52,219 nt of DNA from Thalassotalea sp. ND16A (GCF_000764205.1 NZ_JQDZ01000039.1:1-52219), one strand, 5' to 3'; shown: positions 35,567 through 47,152, counted from the first letter of the stretch. Translations and numbers: made by a program. The notes: a model not told the origin generated them from the sequence alone.

Positions 35567-37066
35567 TTAAAGTAAGCTCTTTCTTTGGTTAGATGGTGGT
35601 ATTCCTAAAGACTCCCGGTATTTGGCGATAGTCCGTCTTGCCACTTTAATCCCTTGATCTGCTAATAATTGTGTTATTTTGCTATCACTTAGTGGTTTCG
35701 CTACAATTTCAGCATCAATTAGCTTCTTGATTAACGCACGAATTGCTGTCGATGAGCATTCACCGCCATTTTCAGTACTGACATGGCTGGAGAAGAAATA
35801 TTTTAGCTCAAAAATTCCTCTCGGGGTATGCATAAACTTTTGTGTGGTTACTCTTGAAATGGTGGATTCGTGCATTTCCACGGCTTCAGCAATGTCATTT
35901 AATACCATAGGTCGCATGGCTTCAGGACCATGTTCAAAAAAGCCATGTTGTTGCTGAACAATACAATGTGAAACTTTTAATAAGGTGTCATTACGGCTTT
36001 CCAGCGATTTAATAAACCACTTCGCTTCTTGCAAATGCGAACGGATAAATTGACTGTCTTCCGTCGATTTTGAGGTTTTCGCCATGGCGGCGTATTGATT
36101 ATTGATGCCAATTTTCGGCGCAGTATCCGGATTAAGTTCAACCACCCAACGACCATTTCTTTTGAATACACTGACATCGGGAATAACATATTGTTCATCT
36201 TTTTGAACGATAGCGTCTCCGGGCCTTGGTGTTAACGAGTGGATCAGTTGCATGACTTCTTTTAGCTGTGGTTCTTTAAGCCTGGTTTTACGCATTATCT
36301 GGCGAAAGTCGCGATTGCCGAGCAAGTCGATATGCTCACTAATCACCAATTTGGCTTCTTCAATATAAGGCGTAGCTTGGTCAAACTGAGCCAGTTGAAT
36401 AAGAAGACAATCGGCAATGGATTTTGCCCCGGCACCTATTGGATCAAACATATGGATGCGTTTTAACACCGCCTCCACCTCGTCAAGCTCAATTTCATCA
36501 TCGCCTAAGCTGGCTAAAATGTCTTCACAGCTTACGGTCAGATAGCCACTGTTATCAATGGCATCGATAATGGCGGTAGCTATGGTTCTATCGGTATCGG
36601 AAAACGGCGTTAACTCCATCTGCCAGGTAAGATGGTCTTGTATCGATTCGGAAGTTTCTCCCTGATATACATAATCATCATTACTGACACTGCCGAGACC
36701 GGTATTTGAAGTCCCGGCGCTAAAACTTTCTTCCCAGGTTGTGTCAACCGAAAGTTCATCAGGGATTTCGTTTTGGCTGAGCGCTTCCGAGGTGCTAATT
36801 TCATCTTTCGTCGGAGCAGAGTCTTCGCTACCATCTAAGGCTGGTGTGGCAACTTGTTCATTATTTAAGTGGTTATCGATATTTTCATCATTAGCTTCAC
36901 TACTTGCCTGGTTTTCATCAACCTCTAATAATGGATTACTATCTAATGCTTCTTGAATTTCTTGTTGCAAATCTAAAGTCGAAAGTTGCAGCAGCTTAAT
37001 CGCCTGTTGCAACTGTGGAGTCATGGTTAAATGTTGCCCCATCCGGAGCTGAAGACTAGGTCTCAT
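35567..37066 (-). CDS. rpoN: RNA polymerase sigma-54 factor
   Basis: This 499-aa sigma-54 has region I ([23 protein letters not shown]), an acidic region II (about 45-130), the core-binding domain (about 135-330) and the helix-turn-helix DNA-binding part, ending with the RpoN box [10 protein letters not shown] (about 477-486; Ile where E. coli has Val). It recognises -24/-12 promoters and needs ATP-driven enhancer-binding proteins. It is 85 bp downstream of lptB. Confidence 0.97.
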   Translation of the reverse strand: MRPSLQLRMGQHLTMTPQLQQAIKLLQLSTLDLQQEIQEALDSNPLLEVDENQASSEANDENIDNHLNNEQVATPALDGSEDSAPTKDEISTSEALSQNEIPDELSVDTTWEESFSAGTSNTGLGSVSNDDYVYQGETSESIQDHLTWQMELTPFSDTDRTIATAIIDAIDNSGYLTVSCEDILASLGDDEIELDEVEAVLKRIHMFDPIGAGAKSIADCLLIQLAQFDQATPYIEEAKLVISEHIDLLGNRDFRQIMRKTRLKEPQLKEVMQLIHSLTPRPGDAIVQKDEQYVIPDVSVFKRNGRWVVELNPDTAPKIGINNQYAAMAKTSKSTEDSQFIRSHLQEAKWFIKSLESRNDTLLKVSHCIVQQQHGFFEHGPEAMRPMVLNDIAEAVEMHESTISRVTTQKFMHTPRGIFELKYFFSSHVSTENGGECSSTAIRALIKKLIDAEIVAKPLSDSKITQLLADQGIKVARRTIAKYRESLGIPPSNQRKSLL

Positions 37067-37151
37067 GTTATCGAAACAATCCTAACTTTACAAAATGGAA
37101 AATTAATTATTTATAAATGGAAAACTTTATACGTTAATCTTATTACTTTAA

Positions 37152-37880
37152 CTATAGCGTGAATTTTTCACCTAAGTATACATCTCTTACATGTTGGTTA
37201 CTAAGTACCTGTTCAGCATTGCCTTCGGCGATCAATTCACCATGACTTACTATATAGGCGTGTTCGCATACATCAAGGGTTTCGCGAACGTTATGATCTG
37301 TGATTAACACCCCTATGCCCCGATCTTTTAAATGGATGATGATTTTTTTTATGTCACCAACCGAGATAGGGTCAACCCCGGCAAACGGTTCATCTAATAA
37401 GATGAACTTTGGATCAGCAGCCAGAGCTCTTGCTATTTCAACACGGCGCCTTTCCCCACCAGATAAGCTTTGTCCGGTGTTGTCCACAATATGGCCAATG
37501 TTAAACTCTTCCACCAGGCTGTCCAGTTTTTCTTGTCTTTGCTGTTCGTCTAAATCTTTTCTGATTTGCAAAATCGCCATAATGTTGTCGTGCACACTAA
37601 GCTTACGAAAAATTGACGCTTCTTGTGGTAAATAACCTATGCCCTGACGTGCCCGTTCATGCATGGGTTGCAGAGTTAAATCTTGTTCATTTAACGTTAC
37701 TGTGCCTTGATCACTGGGTACTAAGCCGACAATCATATAAAACGATGTGGTTTTACCGGCGCCATTTGGCCCTAAAAGCCCAACAATCTGACCTGAATTT
37801 ACCGTTAAACTGACATCTTTTACCACCTTACGACCGGAATAGCTTTTTGCCAGGTGCTGTGCTTTTAACGTAGCCGTCAT
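37152..37880 (-). CDS. lptB: LPS export ABC transporter ATPase LptB
   Basis: This 242-aa ABC ATPase powers extraction of LPS from the inner membrane with LptF/G. Walker A is GPNGAGKTT (37-45), the signature [15 protein letters not shown], Walker [13 protein letters not shown] and the H-loop TDHNVRETL. The start overlaps the lptA stop by 4 bp. Confidence 0.97.
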   Translation of the reverse strand: MTATLKAQHLAKSYSGRKVVKDVSLTVNSGQIVGLLGPNGAGKTTSFYMIVGLVPSDQGTVTLNEQDLTLQPMHERARQGIGYLPQEASIFRKLSVHDNIMAILQIRKDLDEQQRQEKLDSLVEEFNIGHIVDNTGQSLSGGERRRVEIARALAADPKFILLDEPFAGVDPISVGDIKKIIIHLKDRGIGVLITDHNVRETLDVCEHAYIVSHGELIAEGNAEQVLSNQHVRDVYLGEKFTL

Positions 37881-38437
37881 AATTGTTGTTCTTTTTCTTG
37901 CTCGGTTTCGTTGTTCTCTTGCAAAGTATCAGGTTTCTCGGCAATGTCATCCAGCTTATTTTTGGGTTCAGGTTTCAAAATGGTAGTAACCGCGCTGTTA
38001 CTTTCGGCGCTGAGCTGTTCTGTCGCTATGTTATAGGTAATAATATCACCCTTTACCATACTGCCTTCTTGACTCACCGAAGCATTACCTTTGATGGTAA
38101 TGATTTGCGTTGCTGGTGAGTAACTTATTTCGTTGGCTTGCAATTCTATTTTCTGGCCATCATCAAGAATTTGACTAAAGCGTGCCGGTTTTCCTGTGGC
38201 CAGATAAACCTTGTGAACACCATTGGCCTGGTTGCTCACTTGCACCACATCGGCTTCAATCGACAGTGTCCCCTGGGTAATTTTGACATCTTCGATATAA
38301 CTGGCGACCTTGTTTTTTAAGTCACTCGATTGTTTCTTAGCAATAATTACTATTTCTTGCTCAAAATCGACCTGAGCCGCCATTACTGAACTCAGAGGAA
38401 AGGATAATGCAATGCCCAGTATCAGTTTATGAGGCAT
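37877..38437 (-). CDS. lptA: Periplasmic LPS transport protein LptA
   Basis: This ~186-aa protein has a signal peptide ([21 protein letters not shown]) and the OstA beta-jellyroll that polymerises into the trans-periplasmic LPS bridge. The ATG at 38437 gives the cleanest signal peptide; starts at 38461 and a GTG at 38467 are possible but lie further inside lptC. The C-terminal tail after about 165 is Glu/Gln-rich and hydrophilic. It overlaps lptC by 11 bp. Confidence 0.92.
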   Translation of the reverse strand: MPHKLILGIALSFPLSSVMAAQVDFEQEIVIIAKKQSSDLKNKVASYIEDVKITQGTLSIEADVVQVSNQANGVHKVYLATGKPARFSQILDDGQKIELQANEISYSPATQIITIKGNASVSQEGSMVKGDIITYNIATEQLSAESNSAVTTILKPEPKNKLDDIAEKPDTLQENNETEQEKEQQL

Positions 38438-38993
38438 GTTTCTTAAAAATTGTCTGTACATGTTCACTTAATGTCATTTTGGTTGTATTGATATCAACAT
38501 GCAAACCCGAGCCGTACATAGTAAAATCTTGGCCTTTAAGTAAGATGGTTTGCTCTGATGTAATGATATTGTCATTTAAATTTACTGTTATTGCTTTCGC
38601 ATGTATCTCAGAGATAAAACTGTGCTTGTCTTGAGAAATCAATCTTACTCTATCACGCAGCAGTAAGATATTATCTTTAGTTAAATTCCCGCTATTTGCC
38701 GAAAGGTTCCAGGCGGCAGAGCCATCTTTAGGGTAAATAGTATATTGTGGCTGTTGAAAAAAGGTTTCATTATTAGCACTATAGTGCGCCATTTGCTCCG
38801 CATAAATAGTGTGCGTAAGGTTGCCCTCACTGTCATATTTATTGGTATTTAATGATTTTGCAATAAAATCGGGTAGATCCTCAGAATCAATAACACTGAC
38901 TGCAGTTTCATTCGATTTTTGCCACTGGATATACCCATATACCGACAATGCCATTAGAAAAACAATCGTTGAAACAATATGCAGTCGACTCAT
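38427..38993 (-). CDS. lptC: LPS transport protein LptC
   Basis: This 188-aa bitopic protein has one N-terminal membrane helix (about 6-22) and a periplasmic jellyroll with the LptC signature pattern (DSEGNLTHTIYAEQMAHYSAN; LSANSGNL). It hands LPS from LptB2FG to LptA. It overlaps kdsC by 4 bp and lptA by 11 bp. Confidence 0.93.
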   Translation of the reverse strand: MSRLHIVSTIVFLMALSVYGYIQWQKSNETAVSVIDSEDLPDFIAKSLNTNKYDSEGNLTHTIYAEQMAHYSANNETFFQQPQYTIYPKDGSAAWNLSANSGNLTKDNILLLRDRVRLISQDKHSFISEIHAKAITVNLNDNIITSEQTILLKGQDFTMYGSGLHVDINTTKMTLSEHVQTIFKKHAS

Positions 38994-39541
38994 ACACTGC
39001 TGCCTGTAGCCAGATGTAAGGTATTTTGGCTTTGCATAATTAAATCACACAGCTCTCGCACGGCGCCATAACCACCATTAGTGAAGGTGATATAATCGGC
39101 TCCTCGCTTCACTAGTGGATGGGCATCATTGACCGCAACCCCTAAACCGACGTACTCAATGCAAGGTAAATCGGGTACGTCATCACCTATGTAGGCAATT
39201 TCACTACGGCTTAGTTCCAACTTTTCTGCAATGGTCTGTAAAGCCGGCAATTTATCTTCTTCACCCTGCACAATAAACTTAACCCCAAGAGCCGCCATAC
39301 GCTTTTCAACTATGTTTGATTTGCGGCCGGTGATCACCGCGACTGCGACACCGTTTTGGCCTAATGCTTTAATGCCAAACCCATCTTTGGTGTTAAAAGC
39401 CTTTAACTCCTCACCGTCGTTACCAAGATAAATACGGCCATCAGAGAAAACGCCGTCGACATCACAAACCAATAATTTAATCTGTTTGGCCTTAGCAACG
39501 ATTGGCAGCTCAACCTGGCCATACAAGGTGTTGGTCATCAT
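38990..39541 (-). CDS. kdsC: 3-deoxy-D-manno-octulosonate 8-phosphate phosphatase KdsC
   Basis: This ~183-aa C-type HAD phosphatase removes phosphate from Kdo-8-P, the third step of Kdo synthesis. Motif I is CDVDGVFSDG, followed by GEELKAFNTKDGFGIK; motif II/III are ITGRKS and YIGDDVPDLP. Start: two adjacent ATGs (39541, 39538) are favoured over a TTG at 39559 that would lie 1 bp after kdsD; all give a functional core. Confidence 0.94.
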   Translation of the reverse strand: MMTNTLYGQVELPIVAKAKQIKLLVCDVDGVFSDGRIYLGNDGEELKAFNTKDGFGIKALGQNGVAVAVITGRKSNIVEKRMAALGVKFIVQGEEDKLPALQTIAEKLELSRSEIAYIGDDVPDLPCIEYVGLGVAVNDAHPLVKRGADYITFTNGGYGAVRELCDLIMQSQNTLHLATGSSV

Positions 39542-39560
39542 TTTCGGACTATTAGGCAAT

Positions 39561-40535
39561 TTATAGTACTCCCGCTTTTAAAATATCATGCATGTTCATC
39601 GCGCCAATGGGCTGCTGATTGTCATCCACTATGATTAGGCCATTTATGCTCTTATCTTCCATCGCTTTTAATGCTTCTGCAGCCAGCATATCGGCCGATG
39701 CCACCACAGGTTTTTTAGTCATCACACTGCTAATGCTATCTTGATGGATATTAATCTCTTCATCAAGGATACGTCTTAAATCACCATCGGTAAATAGACC
39801 GGTAAGGATACCTGAAGAGTTTACCACTGCGGTCATGCCCAGACCTTTACTGGACATCTCTACCAGTGCCTCTTTGATTAATGCGGTTTCTTTAATTTGC
39901 GGTAAACGCTCACCAGAGTGCATGATATCTGATAAACGCAATAATAAACGCTTACCTAAACTGCCTCCTGGGTGGGACAGAGCAAAATCGTCGGCGGTGA
40001 AACCTTTGGCATTTAACAAGGCAACGGCTAATGCATCCCCCATGACCAGGGTTGCGGTGGTACTTGAGGTTGGCGCTAGCCCTAACGGACAAGCCTCTAA
40101 CGGCACATCAACACAAATATGCACATCAGCCAACTTCGCCATCGTCGATTTGGTATTGCCCGACATGGCAATGAGTTTCGCGCCAATGCGTTTAATTACT
40201 GGCAATATCGCTAATACTTCACCAGTTTCACCTGAGTAAGAAATGGTTAATACCACATCCTCTTTGGTGACCATACCTAAATCACCATGGCTGGCTTCGC
40301 CGGGATGAACGAAGAAAGCCGGGGTGCCAGTACTTGCCAATGTGGCCGCTATTTTACCGCCAATATGACCAGACTTCCCCATACCAATGACAATCACTCT
40401 GCCATTACAGGCAAACATCAATTGGCAGGCCTTAGCGAATTCATCGTCAATATGATTATGCAGATTTGCAACGGCTTGCTGTTCTATATCGATCACTTGT
40501 GCGGCAAGTTTCTTAAATTCACTAGCGTGAGGCAT
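39561..40535 (-). CDS. kdsD: D-arabinose 5-phosphate isomerase KdsD
   Basis: This 324-aa enzyme converts ribulose-5-P to arabinose-5-P, the first step of Kdo synthesis. It has a SIS domain (about 35-170: GMGKSGHIGGKIAATLASTGTPAFFVHPGEASHGDLGM) and a CBS pair (about 205-320). A GAGAGA ribosome-binding site precedes the ATG. It lies 14 bp downstream of yrbG. Confidence 0.96.
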   Translation of the reverse strand: MPHASEFKKLAAQVIDIEQQAVANLHNHIDDEFAKACQLMFACNGRVIVIGMGKSGHIGGKIAATLASTGTPAFFVHPGEASHGDLGMVTKEDVVLTISYSGETGEVLAILPVIKRIGAKLIAMSGNTKSTMAKLADVHICVDVPLEACPLGLAPTSSTTATLVMGDALAVALLNAKGFTADDFALSHPGGSLGKRLLLRLSDIMHSGERLPQIKETALIKEALVEMSSKGLGMTAVVNSSGILTGLFTDGDLRRILDEEINIHQDSISSVMTKKPVVASADMLAAEALKAMEDKSINGLIIVDDNQQPIGAMNMHDILKAGVL

Positions 40536-40549
40536 TGATATTCTCTCTT

Positions 40550-41527
40550 TTAAGCAAGCTGACTAAAGATTAGATATTGATAGGCAATAAAGCCAATAAA
40601 CAATACGGCACCTTTTAAACGGGTGATCCTAAACTGACCACTCAAACTAAAACATAACAGAAACAGCAAAAATGTTATTCCCAACATGTAAGGAATGTCT
40701 CTGGATGCAACTTCAGCATCAACGGCCCCTGGTGCAATTAACGCCGGAAGGGCTAATACCGCTAAAATATTAAAAATATTTGAGCCGATAATATTACCCA
40801 GGGCCAAATCATCTTCTTTTTTAATCAAGCTCATAATACTGGCGGCAAGTTCCGGCAAACTGGTACCAATGGCAATAATGGTTAAACCAATAACCAGATC
40901 ACTAATGCCGAACGCCTTGGCGATCACGGTTGCGGAACCAACCAGGTAATTTGCGCTTAATGGCAGCAATACAATGCCGAATACTAGCCAGAAAATGGCG
41001 GTAGCCGATGCAACGTTTTTTGGTAATTCCAGTTCCGCTTCGACTAATAACGGATCGTCCGCTTTTTTATTCTTGGTTTGCCTCAGGGTGATAACAAGCA
41101 AAGTAATAATAAACACAAAAAAGCCCGTCATTAAAATCGCCCCTTCAGTTAAGGTGAAATTTAGATCAAAAAGCATGTAGCTGGCAATAAACGTGATCAG
41201 TAACAATAGCGGTACTTCGCGTTTGAGTGTTAATGATGAAACAATAAGGGGTTTAAAAATGGCGGTAAGACCAAGGACCAAAGCGATATTGGTAATGTTT
41301 GAGCCAATCGCATTACCAATGGCCGTATCTGGCGCCCCTTGCAGAGCTGCTGATGCAGCAACAACCATTTCCGGAGCCGATGAGCCCATGGCGACTATGG
41401 TTAAACCGATGATCATCGGGGCAATGCCAAAATTACGAGCAATGGCCGCCGCGCCAAAGACAAATTTATCGGCACTGTAAACAAGAACAACCAATGAGGT
41501 TAACAGTATTATTATTTCGAGCAGCAT
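40550..41527 (-). CDS. yrbG: Inner-membrane Ca2+/Na+ antiporter-family protein YrbG
   Basis: This 325-aa CaCA-family exchanger has two homologous halves of about five helices each. Each half carries an alpha-repeat: AMGSSAPEMVVAA...GNAIGSNITNIALVLG and AIGTSLPELAASI...GNIIGSNIFNILAVL. The physiological ion in bacteria is uncertain. It is the first gene of the kdsD-kdsC-lpt transcription unit. A 265-bp palindromic element starts 29 bp before its ATG, so its promoter is probably inside or beyond that element. Confidence 0.92.
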   Translation of the reverse strand: MLLEIIILLTSLVVLVYSADKFVFGAAAIARNFGIAPMIIGLTIVAMGSSAPEMVVAASAALQGAPDTAIGNAIGSNITNIALVLGLTAIFKPLIVSSLTLKREVPLLLLITFIASYMLFDLNFTLTEGAILMTGFFVFIITLLVITLRQTKNKKADDPLLVEAELELPKNVASATAIFWLVFGIVLLPLSANYLVGSATVIAKAFGISDLVIGLTIIAIGTSLPELAASIMSLIKKEDDLALGNIIGSNIFNILAVLALPALIAPGAVDAEVASRDIPYMLGITFLLFLLCFSLSGQFRITRLKGAVLFIGFIAYQYLIFSQLA

Positions 41528-41556
41528 TTAATATTTCCAATGGTTATCAAGACGCT

Positions 41557-41821
41557 AGGGTCTGTTGATCTTTGCTGTGCATTTTTGCAGCGTTTAGGAA
41601 TCATTTTAGCAAGGCATCGTTTTTTGTCGTGTGGTGAGCCACATAAAAAAAGCAGAAACGCAGCAAAAATGATTCCTAAACGCTGCCCTTCGGGTTCAAA
41701 CAGGCGAACTTTACACCGCGTTATGGCTCAATTATTTGGAACAACCAAACTTCAATCGCCAAGCCTTGTTCAAAGTTCGCCTGTTTGAACAAAATTTGTA
41801 CCGCAAAGATCAACAGACCCT
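41557..41821. mobile_element. 265-bp non-autonomous palindromic element (MITE-like)
   Basis: The outer inverted repeat is perfect over 19 bp (AGGGTCTGTTGATCTTTGC at 41557-41575; complement at 41803-41821). Inside are two further perfect arms: 41587-41607 with 41666-41686 (21 bp) and 41694-41712 with 41772-41790 (19 bp, GTTCAAACAGGCGAACTTT). A small GTGG-TGAG-CCAC hairpin sits in the first arm's loop. One strand would fold as a three-way junction. An 82-codon open frame inside is not a credible gene. No target duplication was recognised. Confidence 0.75.
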
Positions 41822-42406
41822 CATTCGGAAGACAAATTAGAATTTACATTTGCATTAATTTTGGGCCTTGAATGATAGCGCCAAATTGTCGCCGTTAATT
41901 CAGCAAATGAAAAGCGCTAAAGCTTGCTTTGATCGATAATTTTAACAATTAGGCCAATATTTTTCGATTTATGCGCCAAAATAAATGAGATTATGCAATT
42001 GAGGTGTTAATTTTTCAATGAAAGTTACATTTTTATACAAATTGTCTGCTGTTCGAATAGTACAATGTGCGCACCCTCACATGGTAAGCCGATTACTTGG
42101 TTTATTTATTAAAACGATGTTTTTAGAATTGTTTAATTGCTGCCTTCGAAAATGAATAGTTTTCCAGTTTCAGGAACCTTTTCATTAAATGACTGGTCAG
42201 AGAAACAAAATAAACACTTAAGCATAAATTATTAACAAAATTAACCTGTTAGTTAAAGTTGCGAAGGTTCAGCAAAACATTCTATAAAATAGAACGTTTT
42301 GTTGAAAAATATAAGTTATTAACAATTGCTTACTAAATTATAATGCAGTTATCAATGAGCTAAGGTAGAATCTGATCGATAATGATACGAATTCTCAATA
42401 CGTTAT
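41822..42406. other. 585-bp AT-rich gene-free region upstream of mlaF
   Basis: No gene is supported here. The region is strongly AT-rich with many short TTAACA/ATTAAC words near 42230-42330. It contains an imperfect hairpin at 42271-42303. The mla operon promoter must lie here, but I could not choose one with confidence. Confidence 0.5.
42271..42303. repeat. 33-bp inverted repeat upstream of mlaF
   Basis: CAAAAC-A-TTCTAT and ATAGAA-C-GTTTTG pair with one mismatch around an AAA loop. It lies about 105 bp before mlaF and has no T run; it could be an operator or a leader hairpin. Confidence 0.45.
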
Positions 42407-43210
42407 ATGTCTGAAAATCTGGTAGAGATTAAAAATTTAAGCTTTTACAGGGAAGAGCGCTGTATCTATGATGATATAAGCTTAAATATCCCCAAAGGAA
42501 AAGTCACCGCAATTATGGGCCCAAGTGGTATCGGCAAAACTACGTTGCTGAGGCTTATTGGCGGCCAATTGAAGCCTGATAGCGGGCAAATACTATTTGC
42601 CGGGCAAGATATTCCACGCCTTTCACGGTCAAAATTATATGCATTGCGCAAAAAAATGAGCATGCTGTTTCAGTCGGGGGCCTTGTTCACCGATATGTCA
42701 GTATTTGAAAATGTGGCATTTCCAATGCGTGAGCATAGTCGTTTGCCGGAAAATCTCATTGAAAAAATGGTAATGATGAAACTCGAAGCGGTGGGGTTAC
42801 GTGGCGCTATGCATTTAAAACCGAGTGAATTATCGGGCGGGATGGCACGCAGAGCCGCTCTTGCACGGGCAATTGCGCTTGATCCGGAACTTATTCTCTA
42901 TGATGAGCCCTTTGCCGGGCAAGATCCTATATCCATGGGTGTTGTGGTACGGCTTATTCGCGATTTAAGTGATGCGTTAGGCCTAACCTCAGTAGTCGTC
43001 TCTCATGATGTCCCCGAGGTAATGAGTATTGCCGATTACATTTATATTGTCGCCGAACAAAAAATTATTGGTCAGGGTACGCCTGAGCAAATCCGTCAGA
43101 TGAAATCTGAGTTGGTACAGCAATTTATTCAAGGTGAAGCCGATGGCCCGGTGCCATTTCATTACCCGGCTCAGTCGTACAAGAGCCAACTGTTAGGAGA
43201 AAACTCTTAA
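42407..43210 (+). CDS. mlaF: Phospholipid ABC transporter ATPase MlaF
   Basis: This 267-aa ATPase belongs to the MlaFEDB complex, which moves phospholipids between outer and inner membrane to keep outer-membrane lipid asymmetry. Walker A is GPSGIGKTT, signature [14 protein letters not shown], Walker [14 protein letters not shown] and H-loop SHDVPEV. It opens the operon and overlaps mlaE by one base (TAATG). Confidence 0.96.
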   Translation: MSENLVEIKNLSFYREERCIYDDISLNIPKGKVTAIMGPSGIGKTTLLRLIGGQLKPDSGQILFAGQDIPRLSRSKLYALRKKMSMLFQSGALFTDMSVFENVAFPMREHSRLPENLIEKMVMMKLEAVGLRGAMHLKPSELSGGMARRAALARAIALDPELILYDEPFAGQDPISMGVVVRLIRDLSDALGLTSVVVSHDVPEVMSIADYIYIVAEQKIIGQGTPEQIRQMKSELVQQFIQGEADGPVPFHYPAQSYKSQLLGENS

Positions 43211-43989
43211 TGTTGGAAAGAATACAAAGCTTAGGCCATAACACAATCAGTACTATTTCCGGCCTTGGCCGGGCGATGATGATGTTGTTGTCAGCAATAC
43301 TGCAGGTGCCAAACCCGAAAAAAGGTTGGCCGTTATTGATGAATCAGCTGTTTTCGGTGGGTGTATTATCGCTGTTGATTATCATTGTTTCGGGTGGCTT
43401 TATTGGTATGGTTATTGCCCTGCAGGGGTACACTATACTTGTGGGGTACGGTGCGGAGGCAAGTTTAGGCCCTATGGTCGCATTATCGATAATCCGAGAG
43501 TTAGGGCCGGTGGTCACGGCATTGCTTTTTGCTGGCCGTGCCGGCTCGGCGTTAACCGCTGAAATTGGCTTAATGAAAGCCACAGAGCAGTTAAGCTCTC
43601 TGGAAATGATGGCGGTGGATCCCTTAAGGCGAGTCATTGCCCCTCGCTTTTGGGCTGGCTTTATCAGTATGCCATTATTAACTGCAATATTTTCAGCCGT
43701 TGGCATCTTAGGGGGGCACCTGGTTGGCGTTGACTGGTTGGGCGTAGATTCAGGGACTTATTGGTCGGTGATGCAAGCGGAAGTCGATTGGAGTGATGAT
43801 GTGTTAAACGGGGTAATCAAATCTGTCGTTTTTGCCTTCGTCATTACCTGGATTGCAATTTACAAAGGTTATGACTGTGTCCCCACTTCAGAAGGAATTA
43901 GTCGGGCAACGACAGCAACAGTGGTACAATCTTCATTAATAGTACTGGGTTTAGATTTTATCTTAACCGCATTAATGTTTACAAATTAA
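43210..43989 (+). CDS. mlaE: Phospholipid ABC transporter permease MlaE
   Basis: This 259-aa permease has about five hydrophobic segments and the MlaE family blocks [67 protein letters not shown] and the end [20 protein letters not shown]. It forms the membrane core with MlaF and MlaD. Confidence 0.96.
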   Translation: MLERIQSLGHNTISTISGLGRAMMMLLSAILQVPNPKKGWPLLMNQLFSVGVLSLLIIIVSGGFIGMVIALQGYTILVGYGAEASLGPMVALSIIRELGPVVTALLFAGRAGSALTAEIGLMKATEQLSSLEMMAVDPLRRVIAPRFWAGFISMPLLTAIFSAVGILGGHLVGVDWLGVDSGTYWSVMQAEVDWSDDVLNGVIKSVVFAFVITWIAIYKGYDCVPTSEGISRATTATVVQSSLIVLGLDFILTALMFTN

Positions 43990-44035
43990 GCTATCGATAT
44001 AATATCGATGAAAATAGAAAAAGTGGTGGTTTGAC

Positions 44036-44512
44036 ATGGTGTCGAAAAAAATTGAATTAATGGTTGGCCTCTTCGTTGCAATTGGTATTGCGGCCATTTT
44101 GATGCTTGCCTTGAAAGTGGCGAATGCCGGTATCGCCGGCAATGGCAAAACGTATCAGTTATATGCAAAATTTGATAATATTGGCGGTCTAAAAGTTCGC
44201 TCGCCAATTAAAGTGGGCGGTGTTGTGGTTGGCCGGGTTGAGCATATCAAACTTGACCAGGAAGACTATATGCCAATAGTTACCTTAGATATTTATAGTA
44301 ACTATGATAATTTTTCCGAAGCAACATCGGTTTCGATATTAACCGCAGGTTTATTGGGTGAGCAATATCTGGGTTTAGATCCGGGCTTTTTAGATGAAGA
44401 GCTAGGCATTGGTGTGCTACAGCCAGGTGATTTTATTGAAGACACTAAACCGGCTTTAGTGTTAGAAGAGTTAATCGGACAGTTTTTATTTAGCCAGGAT
44501 TCTGAAGATTAA
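44036..44512 (+). CDS. mlaD: MCE-domain phospholipid transport protein MlaD
   Basis: This 158-aa protein has a single N-terminal membrane helix (about 7-27) and one MCE domain (about 38-118: FDNIGGLKVRSPIKVGGVVVGRV, LTAGLLGEQYLGLDPG). It forms the periplasmic hexameric ring through which lipid passes. It is somewhat shorter than E. coli MlaD at the C-terminus. Confidence 0.95.
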   Translation: MVSKKIELMVGLFVAIGIAAILMLALKVANAGIAGNGKTYQLYAKFDNIGGLKVRSPIKVGGVVVGRVEHIKLDQEDYMPIVTLDIYSNYDNFSEATSVSILTAGLLGEQYLGLDPGFLDEELGIGVLQPGDFIEDTKPALVLEELIGQFLFSQDSED

Positions 44513-44543
44513 ATTCGGCAAAGGGAATATCAGCAAGGTTTAC

Positions 44544-45233
44544 ATGATGAAGAAATTATTTGTTACGTTTTCGCTAATTTTATTGGCATTGTCTAGCACA
44601 GTCAACACAGCTTTCGCGGTTGAAGTGGATAAAACCAACCCTTATGTGATGATTGAAGAGGTGTCAAAAGTTACTTTTGATAGATTTGCCCGTGAACATC
44701 AGCAAATCAAAGCCAATCCAGAGCTGCTTAAAGATATTGTGCGCGAAGAGTTGATGCCGCATATTTTCTATCAATATGCTGCGTTAAAGGTACTTGGTAA
44801 CTATCGTAAAGGTGCTTCTAAAGACGATATTAAAGCGTTTATTATCGCCTTTAAAGAGTATTTAATCACTTCCTACGCGCAAGTTTTTACCTTATATGAG
44901 CAACAACGAGTTGAATTTGAGCCAGCGAAAACCATTGGCAAGAAAAAAATTATTATGGTGGGGGTGGATATCATTGATGACAATCGACCACCGATTAACA
45001 TTAAATTTAAAGTACGTAAAAACAGTAAAACCAATGAATGGCAAGCGTTTGATTTAGTTGCTGAAGGCATTAGCTTACTCGATGCCAAACAAAAAGAATT
45101 GCGCAGTATTTTGGCACAAAATGGCGTGGCCGAAGTGACTAAAATGCTGAAAGAAAAAAGTGACCGAAAAATTGTGTTTAAGCAAGATACAGACGTAGAA
45201 GCAAAACTTAAAGCACAAGAGACAGGTGAATAG
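44544..45233 (+). CDS. mlaC: Periplasmic phospholipid-binding protein MlaC
   Basis: This 229-aa protein is the periplasmic shuttle between MlaA-porin and MlaFEDB. It has a Sec signal peptide (cut likely after TAFA, about 25), then the Ttg2D/MlaC domain with LMPHIFYQYAALKVLGNYRKGASKDD and FKVRKNSKTNEWQAFDLVAEGISLL. Two adjacent ATGs are possible starts. It ends 2 bp before mlaB. Confidence 0.95.
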   Translation: MMKKLFVTFSLILLALSSTVNTAFAVEVDKTNPYVMIEEVSKVTFDRFAREHQQIKANPELLKDIVREELMPHIFYQYAALKVLGNYRKGASKDDIKAFIIAFKEYLITSYAQVFTLYEQQRVEFEPAKTIGKKKIIMVGVDIIDDNRPPINIKFKVRKNSKTNEWQAFDLVAEGISLLDAKQKELRSILAQNGVAEVTKMLKEKSDRKIVFKQDTDVEAKLKAQETGE

Positions 45234-45235
45234 TT

Positions 45236-45541
45236 TTGCCAACTCACTTTACTATTCAAACTTCAGTCGCTGAAAAAACAACGATTTCAGGGCAATTAAC
45301 CCGGCAGAGTATTGCCGGTAAACAGGAGAAAAATTTCTCCAAATTGATCAAAGCAAAAAATCAAGACATTGATTTGTCTGGCATTGTCAAAATTGATACC
45401 GCGGGCCTTGCCTGGCTATTGGCGCTGCTAGAGTTTGCCGAGAAAAAACAAATTCAACTAAGCTATTCACAAGCACCTATAGAATTGGTTAAACTCGCCA
45501 AACTAAGTGGTGTTAATGAGCTGCTACCTATCTCTGGCTAA
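45236..45541 (+). CDS. mlaB: STAS-domain protein MlaB
   Basis: This 101-aa cytoplasmic STAS protein stabilises MlaF in the transporter. The STAS core is IDLSGIVKIDTAGLAWLLALLEFAEKK (about 42-68). The start is a TTG with AGGTGA upstream, inside the end of mlaC; no ATG is available. Position after mlaC supports the call. Confidence 0.9.
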   Translation: MPTHFTIQTSVAEKTTISGQLTRQSIAGKQEKNFSKLIKAKNQDIDLSGIVKIDTAGLAWLLALLEFAEKKQIQLSYSQAPIELVKLAKLSGVNELLPISG

Positions 45542-45584
45542 ACTTGTTTGGCCAACCCAAAAAACTTAACAATGGAGCAATATT

Positions 45585-45842
45585 GTGGATGTAACTGATA
45601 TTGAGAATCTTCTTAACCAACAGCTAACTTTGGATGAATTACACGTTACCTTTGATGGTTCACAATGCAAAGTAATCGCCGTTGCCGATATGTTTGACGA
45701 CATGAGTCGAGTGAAGAAACAACAAACCGTATATGCGCCTCTGGCCGATGCCATTAATCAAGGGCAGATTCATGCGGTAACCATCAAAACTTTCACCAAT
45801 GCCCAGTGGCAGCGTGAAAAAATGTTCAATATGCCATCTTAA
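45585..45842 (+). CDS. ibaG: BolA-family protein IbaG
   Basis: This 85-aa BolA-type protein is expected to bind iron-sulfur clusters with monothiol glutaredoxin. The stretch KKQQTVYAPLADAINQGQIHAVTIKTFT is the BolA helix-turn region. The GTG start is preceded by ATGGAG. It lies between mlaB and murA as in E. coli (yrbA). Confidence 0.93.
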   Translation: MDVTDIENLLNQQLTLDELHVTFDGSQCKVIAVADMFDDMSRVKKQQTVYAPLADAINQGQIHAVTIKTFTNAQWQREKMFNMPS

Positions 45843-45849
45843 AAAATAA

Positions 45850-47127
<1,278 letters not shown>

Positions 47128-47152
47128 ATTGTTGCTGTAAACAGAACATAAT

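Noticed and set aside
41540-41788. 82-codon open frame near yrbG
   Set aside because: It lies almost wholly inside the palindromic element and reads through its arms; no protein features.
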